From NCBI GenBank assembly GCA_030762175.1, contig CM060830.1:52440501-52504500 (forward strand): a DNA stretch of 64,000 nt, in the 5' to 3' direction. Numbering within the stretch: the first letter of the stretch is position 1; each line of letters starts with the position of its first letter. Below are positions 35,786-47,781 of this stretch, piece after piece. Below the pieces are notes generated by a model. That model saw nothing but the letters and a program-made list of their open reading frames with translations, searched no databases and was not told the origin of the DNA. A program made the translations under genes and the position numbers. Origin of the DNA: Metallyticus violacea. Lineage: Eukaryota; Arthropoda; Insecta; Mantodea; Metallyticidae.

Positions 35786-36060
35786 TCGGTCCTGGTGGTG
35801 TAGTGGTAATCATACTTGCCTCCTAAATCCAAGATCGCTGGTTCGATCCCGGCCAGGACCGATTGATTTTTTCGGGCGTAACAGTATGGCTTCCTTCGGA
35901 AGGGAAGTAAAGGCGTGGGTCCCGTGTCGTACATTTACGGCACGATAAAGAACCTCAAGCCTGAAAGAAGAGGCCTCTGAGCAAAATTTATCGGCTGTTT
36001 CACGCCCTGAGTTGAATGAGACGCTGATAACCTGAGATATTAAAAAGCATCTGTATATGA
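35786..36060 (+). mobile_element. SINE-A copy 5
   Basis: The clearest head of the family. GGTCCTG (35788-35794) pairs perfectly with CAGGACC (35854-35860) as a tRNA acceptor stem; D-arm 'GTGGTGTAGTGGTAA', B box 'GGTTCGATCCC'. A loop-like 'CTCCTAA' suggests anticodon CCT (Arg), but the anticodon stem does not pair properly, so it is not a tRNA gene. The body lacks part of the 'gggcgtaaaaatcctaag' block. Confidence 0.92.
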
Positions 36061-36061
36061 A

Positions 36062-37240
36062 CCAAGTAAGAAAAAACGTATTCATCCTTTACTGTTTTTA
36101 TTGTTAGTATCCATCTCACACATTTCCACTCACCTTGAAGATCCATACTTTTCGGGATGTTTATGTACTATAAAATTTAGCATTGAAATATTCTTATTTT
36201 GGATTATTTTCTACCTTATATGTGTCGTTACGTTAAACATTTATTACAATATTAGTAAAAGCATATATTTAGTCAAAAGGTAAAATTTTAGTTATTTTAA
36301 TGCTGTCATTTTAATCTATGAATTAGTATATGTGATATCAATTACAGTGCAGATTTGGATCTATTTGGTGTAGAGTTTTAGCAGTGGTTTTTCGTAAGCC
36401 TCATATATAATTAATATTTATTTTAAACATTTACCAAAGCCTAGTTTAAAGAAATCAACAATGGCATAAGATATTCAAGGATTAAAAGGTATAAAATGTG
36501 GTTCTGTAAAACGCGTATATCTAAAAACTGAGTAAAATGTACACACATTCAGATAACGAAAAAAGCAAAACAAAACTCTCATGGCAGGTGGACTTGTTTT
36601 TCTTTTCTTTTTTTTTTTTCTTTTTTTTTTTTTTTCTTTTCTTTTCCAGTTTTTCCTTTCGTCGCTTACTTTTGTGTTCCTACCTTTTTCTTTAGCTTCG
36701 GCTAATATTAGAATTTTTAATTTTTTCTTCACTTTTCTGATATTAGTCTTTCAGTTCTTTTCTTAAGTTTGCTCTCGAATGATTCCTGTTCGCACTTATG
36801 TTTATCCTTTTCCATATATACTTTTTTTAATTTCTTATTTCCTGGTATCACATCACATTGAACTGCATATTATTTCCGTCTTTTCTCTTCTCATCTCCTT
36901 GCATCCTGTTCTGCTCCGGTTTTACATCCTTTTCCCACATTAATGTCTATTAACAATCAATTCATAAAGTCATTAGTATCCTGCCTTTCCTTCTCTTTAT
37001 ATACGCAAGTACATTGACTCAATTCTCAGAGCCACCCATGCCATTTCAACGAAAAGTTAGGCAGTATATTAATAAAAGTATATTAGACAATTATTGAATT
37101 GTCTAAACTAATATTTCGAATATAACATAGCACTTAAAACGTTCTAACAACATTTCTAAGATTTCGCAATCTATTAGTTTACGCAGAGCAGAACTTTATT
37201 TGTTGGTCAATTGCATTTTAGGCATTTAATTTTTGGAATA
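36062..37240. other. unassigned sequence with a T/C-rich tract
   Basis: A strong pyrimidine tract at 36597-36655 produces Phe- or Lys/Arg-rich frames that are not genes. A small hairpin lies near 37083-37115. No gene seen. Confidence 0.5.
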
Positions 37241-37241
37241 A

Positions 37242-37335
37242 AAAGACAGGCCGGGACTCAAACCAAAGAACTTGACTTGCTGTACTGACACTCGTACCAT
37301 TTGAGCTACCGTGCCTTGCCGAATCATAGCCCCAT
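37242..37335 (-). mobile_element. minor tRNA-headed repeat
   Basis: On the minus strand 'GGCACGGTAGCTCAAATGG' (A-box region) and 'GGTTTGAGTCCCGG' (B box) are about 45 bp apart, as in a tRNA-derived SINE head. No long body recognised. Confidence 0.5.
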
Positions 37336-37339
37336 CCAA

Positions 37340-38224
37340 GTCTGTATACCCTGCAGACCTCTAAGTTTATTATGTTACAGATATTTCATTCCAAAGAAGT
37401 GACTCGAAAACAGATTTCATGATTAACCACACTATAGAAGTAATTTATATGAAATATGATTTTTTCACGTAAGCTATTTAGCCTAAGGTTTGGAATCAGA
37501 GTCAGAAAATATTACAAAAATGTTATTTATAAAAATCTAAAATGGGAAATAAATACGTTAATTATAATTAATTTTAACAACAACAATAATAATAAACTAT
37601 TATGGTCTAAATTTGATTATACTTTCATGTTTTAGTAGCAACATTTTATAGTAAGTACATATTTAAAATTTTTGAAAATTACATAATTGCATAAATACAT
37701 TAATACACAGCAAATTCTATCTGGTAATTTGTAAAGATTCGTGCATTCTTTGCCAGTGGCATGTCTCTCTTGATGCAGCAATAGTCAGCCAGCGTACTTG
37801 TATTGCATTTATCATGGTGGTTACTTTCAATTATTGAAATCTACTGATGAAAGCGCTCTCCAAGCTCATGAGACCCAGAAGGGCACAAGTACCAAGTATT
37901 TGCGCTTTATGCAAAAATATAGCAGCTATACCACCATCGGTTTTAAATCTTTAATTGTGAATATTCCACTTTCTACTTCGTTACATTTGTTTTTAATGTT
38001 TGTTTTTTTCAATAATTGATATGTTTCTTATTTTTTATCAATCGCTTTTTTTGTTTTATCTGTTTCCACATATTATGTTACCTTCGAAGTTCAATATTTA
38101 CTTTTAACACTTTTACTTCTCTTCTGCCATTAAAGGAGAAACCAAACACTTCCAAATATAGCGATATTTATGTTTTTGTGTAAGAGTTTTGTCTATTTCT
38201 GCTTCTGTAGTGCTTGCTTTAATG
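37340..38224. other. unassigned AT-rich sequence
   Basis: Nothing recognised; the frame at 37798-38019 has no known domain. Confidence 0.4.
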
Positions 38225-38587
38225 TACTGAACGGGCCGGGGGGAGGAAGATACTTCGGCAATTCAGCCTTGCCTATGGGGCACCTCTGGGAGGTAAGGAT
38301 GAGGTAAAGGAGACAACTTTACAAAGCTCAAGCCACCATCACAACGCACCACACACCTTCGGTCAGGCACTTTCAACCTTGTAACAGAACTGTTAAAACG
38401 AAATTATATGAAAAGGCAGAGTAGAAAGTTCTTCGAAAATAAAATTCGTCCCAGAACCTAAGCGACCAGGGGGAACCACAAAAAACCCAACGTCAGGTGG
38501 TCGATTCCAAGTGATTTGAAGCCGGGACCTCCCAAATGCAAGTCCCAAGCTTAGCCCCTGAGTCACTCTACCGGGTGACCCCTAAAA
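38225..38587 (-). mobile_element. SINE-C, complete copy
   Basis: Antisense tRNA-headed repeat of about 360 bp. On the minus strand 'GGGGTCACCCGGTAGAGTGA' (A-box region) is followed by 'GGGAGGTCCCGGCTTCAAAT' (B box), then a long body with 'ggttccccctggtcgctta', 'gtgatggtggcttgag' and a GC-rich end 'cctccccccggcccg'. Its 3' body recurs at 15964-16090. Distinct from SINE-A and SINE-B. Confidence 0.7.
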
Positions 38588-38959
38588 CAGGTATATACTC
38601 GTATTTAGAAAAAATTAATGACGTAATAAAACTGCGTGTTAATCTTTGATACATGTAGTCATAAAAGAGCAATAAAGTATGTTAAGCAGCAAATCAAATA
38701 TACATTATTATAAACTGAAAGCGAACTTTTTAAAATTGAAATTATTAAATATGAAATTATTAAACGGCGAAATAAAACAAGCCTAATCCGTGAAGATAAC
38801 TGACAATGATCATTAAATGACTAAAACCTCAGTTGCATACGATGTTCGTTACACTTGCCTTGAGCTAAAGAACCGCAAACTTGATCGATTCATAGCAATT
38901 TTTTAGCCAAACTCCATTAAATGCCTGGCACTCCCTTTAAGCTATAAACATGTTTATTT

Positions 38960-39065
38960 CTCTATTTACCGCAGCGCCTTGGCTGAGTGATCACACAGCT
39001 CGCCTACCAAAACGGCCAGCTTCGTTACCAGCGCAGCCCGGCGCAGACTGGCATTTGTTTGACAG
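38960..39065 (+). mobile_element. possible tRNA-like repeat relic
   Basis: 'CCTTGGCTGAGTGATCACAC' then 'CTCGCCTACCAAAACGG' and a decayed B box 'GCTTCGTTACC' resemble a tRNA head. Weak, but the local GC content stands out. Confidence 0.35.
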
Positions 39066-39069
39066 TTAC

Positions 39070-41399
39070 TGCAAGGTGACAGTCTTTTGTTCCTGATCTT
39101 CATTCCGTGGCTTTAACTGTACATTTGTTATAGATAATGCTTTAGATGCGGTGTAACACTCTTGTTTGCTGTTTTAGTTCAGCCATTAAGTAGCTCTGAA
39201 TGTCTCATTTATGTTGGAATAATGAAACAATGTGAGAGTGATCTGAAAATTTCTCGGCCACGATCATGGGTGGCTTTGGAAGTGTCAATTGTCTTTTTTA
39301 CGTTGGTACAGCTATCTTAAGCATTTTTATTGAAGTCATAATTTTAAATACTTTATTTAAAAGTTCTTCTCCATTTTTAACGATTTAAAAGCGGATAGCT
39401 TAATATAAACAACGCCTTGAAGATAACTCACAAAGGATGTCCAAAAATGCAACAAATAATATGGAACATTCAGAAAAGACGTTAAAAACTGACATTTTTT
39501 AGAGTCAGTTAATTTTTTACTACCTATATGAAGCATTAGGAGAGGACAATTTCTGCAAAATATGAAATCCCTGTTCCCAGTACATTTTATTGTAGTAAAT
39601 GTAAAATATTTGGCATTTTAAGAAAGATAAATATATCTGGAACTATGGACTGCAGAAACACAATTAAAATTACACATTACCTACATTGTGAAGCTATCTT
39701 AATGGATATAACCAATAGTTTAAGGGGTTGTTATTTCATTATAACATGTTTTAAAGCTTTTTATTCACTTTAAAATATTGTTAAAATAGTCTACTTTAAA
39801 AAATGGACAATTATCGACTTTCAAAAACATGTCCCGGTATCAGAAACAGCTTACAAAAATTACAAATCTTTTACAAATTGTTTTAGAGTGAAGTGGAGGC
39901 TTGTTGGTACATGCAAGACATTTCTTGTTGAGATGTGGAATCACAATGTAATTAACTGTTTAGCACACTCCAGCTGCACGATGAGTGGAAATGATTTGAA
40001 ACAAGCCTTTTTCATTCCGCTTCCTGTTAAAGTTACCAGTAATCTGAAAATTGTTATCTCATTCTCAATAAGTAAAGAATCAAAATGAATTGTAAAAATA
40101 TTTAAAAGTGACTGTAGGATAAGAAAACAAATTCATTCTAAAAATATTCTCTTATCACTAAATAAAGAGGTATTTTCAGCAAATAGCTTATCTGCAGCTT
40201 TTACTTAATATTAATTTCGTTACATATTCCGAAACATTTCAGATTCATTTATTTCGAAAGTTAAAAAATACTTTATCTTAACACCCTTCTAGTAAAGAAA
40301 CTATAAGTGATAAATTACTCATATTTTGCATAAAGCTTACTCTCTCCCGTCTTTATAAGTTCACAAAGGTTCCGGATAAACATAAAAATGGAAGATGCTT
40401 TGGTGTCCTTTACAAATGGATTAGCCATATGTGATATTGTTTTAGATGACCGAATTAAAGAGACCATTTAGGTTATATTTTACATGAAGAATTGCAAATA
40501 AAAAGTTCATAGCGGATCAAAGATGCGTTCTTATGAAAATATCACAACAGTTTGTAGAATTCTTTGACAACAGAACTGATTTTATGCGTCGACTTACAGC
40601 TGTGGATAAAACTTCGGTCCACCATCACACATCAATATAAAAAAGCAGCCAAAGTAGTGAACAGAATCCCCAAAGTAAGTCGATTTTATCTGTAGGAGAG
40701 GCTTTGACAAGTCTTTTGCAATGCTAAGGAAATTTACCAGAATATTATCTTAAGAAGAGTTAAACTATAACCGTAAATTACTGTCCCACTCTTTTAAACC
40801 AACTAGGTGAAATAACATCTGAGAATCACCCTGAAGACAAATGGAAATGTGCGACAAAAACTGCAAGTTATAGACTGGTATGATCTAATGCCAAAGACCA
40901 AAAATAGTCGCTAGAAAAGAATATGTAATTATCCCTTGAATATGCAAAACGGCGAAGAAAACAGAGCTTAACGCAACATGTAGTTCTGATATGCATTGCC
41001 TCATAAATGAAGCGGTTTTTCAATAGCTGGAGGCGTATTGTACATAACTATGCCTTGAGACATCTTCTGATATGCACTACTACTGTACCTAACGATGTTA
41101 TTAAGAAAATATGCTTTTGTTTTTCTAGATCAAGCTTCCGTCCTTATATGGGTTAGATCTCGTGAATCCTGATGATATGCTGATGGACCAGTCACGATTT
41201 ATTTTCCCATTGGGCAGTTTCGAAGTAGACTGCCCTCATTTTTAGCCAATTTCGAAGGAAGTAAGCTATTGCTTGCATCCATGAATATTGTTTTGAATAA
41301 TCTTCCCAAATCTCTATCGATCTGCCTACTAAACCCCGAAAAACACACAAAAAAAAAAAACGTTTGTATGTATATATTTACACACCATTTTTATAATTT
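39070..41399. other. unassigned AT-rich sequence
   Basis: The longest unannotated block of this part. The frame at 39888-40088 is not convincing and no repeat pattern was recognised. Confidence 0.4.
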
Positions 41400-42160
41400 T
41401 GGAGTGAGGATATGTCTGAAAAACGAGGGGGGGGGTTTATAGCGAAATTTAAAAATCGCTGTAGCGGCCGCAATTTTAAATGTTTTAAAAGTAAAGTAAG
41501 CATATGCCACTGAAATAAAATAAGAAAAATATTTTCTGAAAATAAGTGAAATCGAAGTATTAGGAGGTGGTTTATCTGGAAGCCAAAATTTAAAACGACC
41601 TCTAGCGTAATTAATATTTGTTTCTTCGCAACGAAACACCATTTACATAAAATAAAAAAATACAGTGTCTGAAAATCAGGGAAATCGGGCTGAAATCCAA
41701 ACTTTCAAAAACACCCAAGCGGCATCAATAACGTTTTTTCACACCTAAACCCGGCATATGCAATTTAAATCAAGTAAGAAAAATAGTTTCTAAAAATCAA
41801 TGAAATCAGATTAATATGAGAGGGGGTTACCGAAAAACTTGGGGGTTAAAGCGGAATTTAAAAAATCGCTCTAGCGGCCGCATTATAACATTTATTTAAA
41901 CGAAACTTTTTTTTGCCATTGAAATAAAATAAGAAAAATATTTTCCAAAAATTATTGAAATCGGATTATTAGGACTGGGTTTGCCTGAAACCCAAAATTT
42001 AAAAATTGCCCTAGAGTCAACAATGTTTGCTTCTTTATGACAAATTTAAATAAAACAAGAAAACAATTCCGAAAATTAGGGAAATTGGACCATTAGGAGC
42101 AGGGGTATACTTTAAAACCGAAATTTAAAAAGCGCTCTTGCGTTTAATTTTCCCCATATT
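41400..42160. repeat. diverged ~140-bp tandem repeat, array 1
   Basis: About six units. Each holds 'aaataaaataagaaaaatat', then 'ttctgaaaatcagggaaatc', an 'attaggag-ggggtttacctg' block, 'aaacccaaatttaaaa' and 'cgctctagcg'. The 'ctctagcg' marker recurs near 41459, 41599, 41727, 41872, 42010 and 42131, spaced 121-145 bp. Units are too diverged to be a young satellite. The same unit forms array 2 at 46930-47480. Confidence 0.8.
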
Positions 42161-42164
42161 GTTT

Positions 42165-42701
42165 TAAAATAAAAGGACAAATTAATTCATCATCTAAATT
42201 GTATTTATAACGATGGATATGTTTTATATTTAACAAAAGCATCGTTGCGAAGATAAGACAGTAAGTGTGAAATATTTATGTGTGTTGGAGAATGATATTT
42301 ATATGTAAGAGCGCTCTGTAATGACCTTTAGAAAACGTTTGCGTTTGGTGCTTCTACCACAATAACATTTAAATTACATTTCAAAGCCATTGAAAGCCGA
42401 TGTTAACTTTCGACTGTTTTTATTTACGTGTACATTATAATTTTTCTGAGTAGCAATTTTTTTGTTTTATTGATATATATGAACACATTCTTCTGAAATA
42501 TGTGATTTAACTCGAAAATTTCCGTTATTTCTCTATTTTAGTGAACGTAAAGGTAATGTTAAGGACTCAGTTCATAAACATGATTATACTTAAAAATGTT
42601 TAAAAAAACCCACATAGTTTAGCTTTGTCTATCACTGGTCATACTTTTAATATAATTAATAGTATATCATTAACTTTTATGACTAAACTCAATAATAATA
42701 A

Positions 42702-42743
<42 letters not shown>

Positions 42744-43000
42744 AAATGTGGTTCCTCTTTGTAATACTTATAGGTTGGAAGAATTCTATTTTTGTTCCCC
42801 TAATACCACCATGTATAATTATTAGGGCCTAATTTGAATTTATATTCTTTTTTTATTAAAATTTATACAACTCTGTTCGCTAAATTTATGCAGCACTTGC
42901 GTGATGGACTTACTTAAGTCATCTGTTTTTGTGTATCTTTAATTTATATTTCTTCGTCATTATAGTATGGTATTTGTATTAATCAACATTCATTACTATT
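42165..43000. other. unassigned AT-rich sequence with AAT/ATT repeats
   Basis: An AAT-then-ATT microsatellite lies at 42691-42741. Nothing else recognised. Confidence 0.5.
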
Positions 43001-43002
43001 TA

Positions 43003-43046
43003 TTAATAATAATAATAATAATAGTAATAACAATAGTAATAATAAT
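43003..43046. repeat. imperfect (AAT)n microsatellite
   Basis: AAT units with 'agt' and 'aac' interruptions, directly before a SINE-B insertion. Confidence 0.85.
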
Positions 43047-43057
43047 ACATATTTACT

Positions 43058-43623
43058 ATTTTTAATGATGTTTAACACCCGTTTTTACTACTGAGGAACC
43101 ACATGCGGTGACACTGATGAAATGTGGGATTTGTTTTATTTACGGATGCTCTTTAATATTTCAGGCCTTCAGCGTTCCATTCAAATCAGAACGTGAAACG
43201 GCCTACAAATTTTGCTCAGAGGCCTCTTCTTTCAGGCTTGAGGTTCTTTTTCGTGCCGCAAATGTACGACATGGGACCCACGGCTTTACTTCCCTTCCGA
43301 AGGAAGCCATACTTAAGATTTTTACGCCCGAAAAAATCCATCGCTCATGGCCGGAATCGAACCCGCGATCTTGGGTTTAGAAGGCAAGTACTGTTACCAT
43401 GGATACATGGGATGAAATGATAAATTGGGAAAGGAAATGTTTATTTTAGGAAGGAAACGTTCCAGTCTAAGTTTAGGATACCTCCCCGGCAATTGTCATG
43501 TATGAAGACTGAGGAAAACCTGAGAAAAACCTCAGTTAGGGAGGACGGTCCTGGTGGGATTCGAATCCCAAACCTCTCGCTCACGAGTCCGCACCTTAAC
43601 AACCTCGGCCACCCATGGCGGTT
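43058..43623 (-). mobile_element. SINE-B copy 6, interrupted by SINE-A
   Basis: Antisense SINE-B whose 3' block lies at 43065-43120 and whose head ('GCCGAGGTTGTTAAGGTGC' on the minus strand) is at about 43580-43620. A SINE-A of 271 bp separates the two parts. Outer target-site duplication acatatttact (43047-43057) and acatctttact (43624-43634), 10 of 11 matching. Confidence 0.92.
43131..43401 (-). mobile_element. SINE-A copy 6, nested in SINE-B
   Basis: Antisense SINE-A inserted in the 3' part of SINE-B, between 'cactgat' and 'catgggatgaaatga'. Degenerate flanking duplication gaaatgtgggat (43119-43130) and gatacatgggat (43402-43413). The 5' part of the head is missing. Confidence 0.9.
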
Positions 43624-43814
43624 ACATCTTTACTGGACAGTTAAGGTCATACGGCCTTCTGTTTTACCCATTCTGAACTAATGCATATATGAATACATTT
43701 TATTGCAGTTCTATTATTAAAAATGCCTTTAAAATAGCCCCAAAACATAAGAAATCTTCTTGAATGATCGCAAAAATTAAATTATAATTTTCACGCATGT
43801 TCTGACAATTGAAG

Positions 43815-44110
43815 AATTGCAGTTAGTTTTACTCTGTCAGTGAGTTCGTCTCTGTCGTCAACTGGGGTGATGTACATTTATCTCCCAATATGCCTCCAAA
43901 GAAAACTATCGAGAGGCGTAAAATCGGGCAATCACGCAGGCCATGGAACAGGTCCTTCTCTTCCTATTCACTGTTTCCAGAATTCTGCGGTTAATTGTGC
44001 GCGCACTGCGGCGAGGCTCTGTTATGTTGCAATCCAACGTTCCTGCGCACAGCGAGGATCATGCTGCATCAGCACAGAACAACGAACGGCTGCAGTGTGA
44101 AAGCTATAGC
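43815..44110 (-). mobile_element. DUF4817/Tc3-like transposase C-terminal fragment
   Basis: On the minus strand, decayed 'HDHAPSH'-like sequence is followed by 'GPVPWPA', 'LPDFTPLDSFLWRHIGR' (about 43945-43870; family form 'SPDLTPLDFFLWGHLK', with the catalytic acid region just upstream of 'SFLW'), then 'MYITPVDDRDELTDRV'. A stop interrupts the 'WPARSPD' block. The plus-strand frames here (43840-44227) are antisense shadows. Confidence 0.7.
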
Positions 44111-44229
44111 AGAGTAACAGAGCGGATAATAACTGAAGTTGTAACTTCTAAAATCTATGCACTAAAGCTGAAATATGCAAATATTTGCAACATCCAGTTT
44201 TTTTTATCAAAATATACAATTAACTAAAT

Positions 44230-44654
44230 AATAAATAATCAGTTTTTCTACATTTATTTTCTATTTAAATATATTTTTTTTAATTTACAAAACATGAAAT
44301 AAGTACCATATAGGTTAAAAATATCCCTTTTACGAAATACGATTAACAGTTATCAAGATAACACTCATAATTTGCTATTTGGTTCAATCGTTCTACGTCA
44401 CAGATTTTTTGAGCACGTCTAATTTTATCTAAACAGCTTCAACGGTGGGTCCTTGTGCTTGGGAAATTATTAAGATTCTACAACTTTACTGGCATTCCTT
44501 TACTTTCTACACTCTTAATGAAGTCAGAAAGTTTCCCATAATTCATTTAACATAGAACTTAACTTTTCCCACGAAATATGAAAGTGGATTTTAAACTATG
44601 GAAACCGATTGTAAATGCGATGGAACCAGTACGTGATTTGGGGGGGGGGAAGGT
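44230..44654. other. unassigned AT-rich sequence
   Basis: Nothing recognised; ends in a G9 run at 44641-44649. Confidence 0.4.
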
Positions 44655-44934
44655 CAGTGCTGGTGGTGTAGTGGTAACCATACTTGCCTCCGAAACCCAA
44701 GATCGCGGATTCATTCCCGGCCAGGATCGATGGATATAAAAATTCTAAGTATGGCTTCCTTCGGAAGGGAAATAAAGCCGTGGGTCCCATGTCGTACATT
44801 TACGGAACGTAAAAGAACCTCAAGCCTGAAAGAAGAGGTCTCTGAGCAAAACTTGTCGGCCGTTTCACGCCGTGAATTGAATGGGACGCTGATGACCTGA
44901 GATGTTAAAGAGCATCCATATATAAAACAAATCC
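44655..44934 (+). mobile_element. SINE-A copy 7
   Basis: Near full-length copy lacking the 'tttttcgggcgtaa' block after the head. Intact D-arm 'GTGGTGTAGTGGTAACC' and 3' end 'gatgttaaagagcatcc'. A short duplication 'gaaggt' flanks it. Confidence 0.9.
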
Positions 44935-45224
44935 AGAAGGTAATTTGAAGGTTATATTTAAATTCAGACATAGAGATGTCTTATTTAAGATGCCGGAGAA
45001 AATGAATAGAAAAACGGATGCAAGTTTTGTGCTAAGAGCTTGCCACTTGCAAGAAGGTCGTGTATTTCTTAGCAAATGCATTAGAATGATCATTGGCACA
45101 TGCGCCGAATACATTTATTTATTCATGTAATTACACTGACAAGAGTTAAGGCCATGTGGTATTCTCTTTCATTCTATCAGGTGAATTAAACTAGCGAAAT
45201 ACAAAGTATAACATTCGTAGCAGA

Positions 45225-45440
45225 CCGCCTCTGTAATCTAGTAATAGCGTTTGCAACGTATCCCGAGGTCCTGGCTTCCATTCGTGGTGAGGTCAAGATG
45301 TCTGGGTATTTTTTTTCTGAGTTTTTTCCTTACTCTTACCCTGAGAAGGTAGCCAGATAGCTTTAAGGCACCAATGACTCCGAGCTCCTTTGCATTCAGA
45401 CGTCGCGAGAAGACCAAAGCGACAATAAATAACACATTAA
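45225..45440 (+). mobile_element. possible tRNA-headed SINE
   Basis: 'CTGTAATCTAGTAATAGCG' and 'GAGGTCCTGGCTTCCATTCG' sit about 40 bp apart, like the A and B boxes of a decayed tRNA head, followed by a ~170-bp body. Only one copy in the window, so family status is unproven. Confidence 0.4.
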
Positions 45441-45596
45441 AAATATATAGTTGTATAAAATTAAAAAATAATAGACATAAACTAAAGATATATACTGCTT
45501 TTAAATATTACACCTTTTTAATAAAGTTAGATGACAAAGATAGTGTTAGAATTTCACTTTTTCTTCAATAATTTTTCTCAATTACAAGGGGGGAGG

Positions 45597-45631
45597 GGGA
45601 GGAGGAGGAGGAGGAGAAGAAGAAGAAGAAG

Positions 45632-45661
<30 letters not shown>
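45597..45661. repeat. (GGA)n-(AGA)n microsatellite
   Basis: Purine-only strand: G-rich start 'ggggggaggggg' then GGA and about 16 AGA units. It creates an Arg-run frame at 45531-45821 that is not a gene. Confidence 0.95.
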
Positions 45662-45662
<1 letters not shown>

Positions 45663-45741
45663 GAGAGATTAACTATTGTTAATCCTAGAGTAGAAGAAAT
45701 TATAATTTATAATCATGTTTTGCATTATTGTTGGACTTTTT

Positions 45742-46095
45742 TTACTTTAGGAGAGAGTCACAGATTCTGGAAAGTGGCACGCTGGGTAGAAATGTGTTCG
45801 GTGCCGAGGAATGGACAATAAAGTCATATTCCGGGTCCGAGGTAGGGACAGGTATACAAAGCGAGAGGGCAATTTGGAGAAACGGAGAATGCCTAAGGGA
45901 ACGGAAAGTCCTACGTTTTTTTAGAGATAGCCATGACAGTTGATAGCGTAGGTGCATCACATGATCAAATTTACGAGTGTTTAAAAGGATTACGAACACA
46001 GGCATTATGAACGCATTGTAATCTGTCGAACTGCCCAGCATTCAGATTGAAGTACAAAACGTCACCATAACCAAAGCAAGGCATAATAAGCTCTT
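45742..46095 (-). mobile_element. non-LTR retrotransposon reverse transcriptase, C-terminal fragment
   Basis: The minus-strand translation matches the last part of LINE (jockey/RTE-like) reverse transcriptase. A frameshifted 'ALVYGDVLYFNLNAGQFDRL' precedes 'NACVRNPLKHSNLDHVMHLR'-type sequence, then 'YQLSWLSLKKRRTFRSL' in the open frame 45742-46041; the following 'SAPNTFLPSVPLSRICDSL' fits the tail that normally ends in 'RLWNSLP'. The upstream catalytic part and 3' tail are missing. One frameshift near 46040. Dead on arrival by 5' truncation, or later decay. Confidence 0.75.
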
Positions 46096-46104
46096 AAAAA
46101 TTAT

Positions 46105-46920
46105 TATTATTTGTTTTTTTTATTTATTTGTGATGGGGTACATCTTTTGGTACATGTTTTAACGCGTGAATAAAATAAAATATTGCATTTGTGGGTTACC
46201 TGGCTGTGGCATTCTAGGCCAGAGTCTATACACACGCCTAAGTTTTTTCGCAGTGCTGGTACAATTAATGACGTTATTTATCGTGATGGGTTGCACATCA
46301 ATTGAGTTTATTTTACATAGTGCACATTTATGTCCCACGACTATATTCTGTGATTAAATTGGATTCAGAAACAGCTCAAAGGGAGATGGGGGTTAGATTG
46401 TCATTTACTACAGCTACATCATAACCGTTTTTCTATAAGAAATCTCAATAAAGGGAGCTGTTGCACCTGATATTATTATAGACACAGCGTCATGGACTGA
46501 CAGAAGAGGGACATTGTGAAAGTAAGAGTTGTAAGTTGTCAAAGTTTAGCTGGTAATTTTATCTCTTTAGCAAAGTCGTTGCATAAAAAGTAGTGGTCCG
46601 AATACTGAACCTGAGAAACGTTGTCGTAATGTGACGTCAGAAGGAAAAATAACCATCAACTAATATACACTGCTAACGCGCACTAAGGTAGAATTCGAAC
46701 TAAGGTAATAACACTGTTGAAGAGATTATAGTTTTAGCGAATTCTGAAGAATATTACCCATAAAAAGTTTTTTGAAAATTTTCTTAAAATATCCACCCAT
46801 CGATCCTATTTACTAATTACCAAAAAAGACGATGGAAATAAAATTGTATTTGTGTGCATTAACGCTCTATGGCTGCAATTTGTTTTGTATATTTTTTTTC
46901 TTTCTCTACGTAACTCGGCA
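46105..46920. other. unassigned AT-rich sequence
   Basis: Nothing recognised. Confidence 0.4.
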
Positions 46921-46929
46921 TATACTGTT

Positions 46930-47480
46930 GAAATAAAATAATACAAATCGTTTCCGAAGATCAACGAAGTCAGACTATTAGGAGGGGAGGTTTACCTGAA
47001 ACCCGAATTTTAAAGATCACTCTAGCGGCACAATATTTGTTTTTTTTTTTCTCATCTAAACTCTTACATACTATTTCAATAAAATAAGAAAAATATTTTC
47101 TGAAAATCAGGGGAATCAGACCATTAGGAGTGGAGGTATACCTGAAACCCGAATTTTAAAAATCATTAGAGGCGCAATATTTGTTTTTTCTCATCTAAAG
47201 TCTTACATACTACTTAAATAAAATTAGAAAAATATTTTCTGAAAATTAGGGGAACCAGACCATTAGGAGTGGAGGTATACCTGAAAACCGAAATTTAAAG
47301 AGTGGGGGCTAACTTAAAGCGAACTTTTAAAAATCGCTCTAGCGGCAATTGTTTTTTCTCAACGAAAATCTGTATATGCAATTTAAATACACTAATAAAA
47401 TAGTTTATGAAATACAGTGAAATCAGACTGTTAGGAGAGGGAGTTTAACCAAAACCCAGCATTTAAAAAGCGCTCTAGCG
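46930..47480. repeat. diverged ~140-bp tandem repeat, array 2
   Basis: About four units of the same repeat as 41400-42160, with 'ctctagcg'-type markers near 47030, 47164, 47337 and 47471. Shared blocks: 'aataaaataagaaaaatatt', 'gaccattaggagtggaggta', 'tacctgaaacccgaat'. The middle two units are the most alike. Confidence 0.8.
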
Positions 47481-47544
47481 TCACCAATTTCTCAGCTCTA
47501 GCACTGTGTAATACCATTCACAAATTCGAATGGCTTAGTTGTTG

Positions 47545-47781
47545 ATTCGGTTTATTTACGGGCACTGTTTAACGTCTCAAGTCATCATCGCTGAAACAGC
47601 GATAAAATGTTTGCCCAGAGGCCTCTTCTTTTAGGCTTGAGGCTCTTTTACGTGCCTTAAATCTACACGGAACCCATGTTTCTACTTCCCTTTCGAAGGA
47701 AGCCATACTTAGGATTTTTACGCTCGAAAAAAAAAATTACAGTGGCCGGGATTGAACCCATGATTTTGTGTCTACGAGTAT
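47545..47781 (-). mobile_element. SINE-A copy 8, head-truncated
   Basis: Antisense copy with the 3' half and body; head reduced to 'GGCCGGGATTGAACCCATGA'. An internal deletion removes part of the 'gaatgggacgctgatg' region. No clear duplication. Confidence 0.85.

Noticed and set aside
35788..35860. tRNA gene with a perfect acceptor stem
   Set aside because: It is the head of SINE-A: the same head recurs with the same body in over ten copies and the anticodon stem does not pair.
36475..36766. Lys/Arg-rich and Phe-rich frames on opposite strands
   Set aside because: Both come from one T/C-rich low-complexity tract.
43108..43420. Frames of the 'GPTALLPFRRKPYLRFLRP' type here and at 13279, 44596, 50247 and 53124
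   Set aside because: Translations of the SINE-A body; similarity among them reflects the repeat, not a protein family.
45531..45821. 96-codon frame with an Arg run
   Set aside because: Produced by (GGA/AGA)n; overlaps an antisense LINE fragment.
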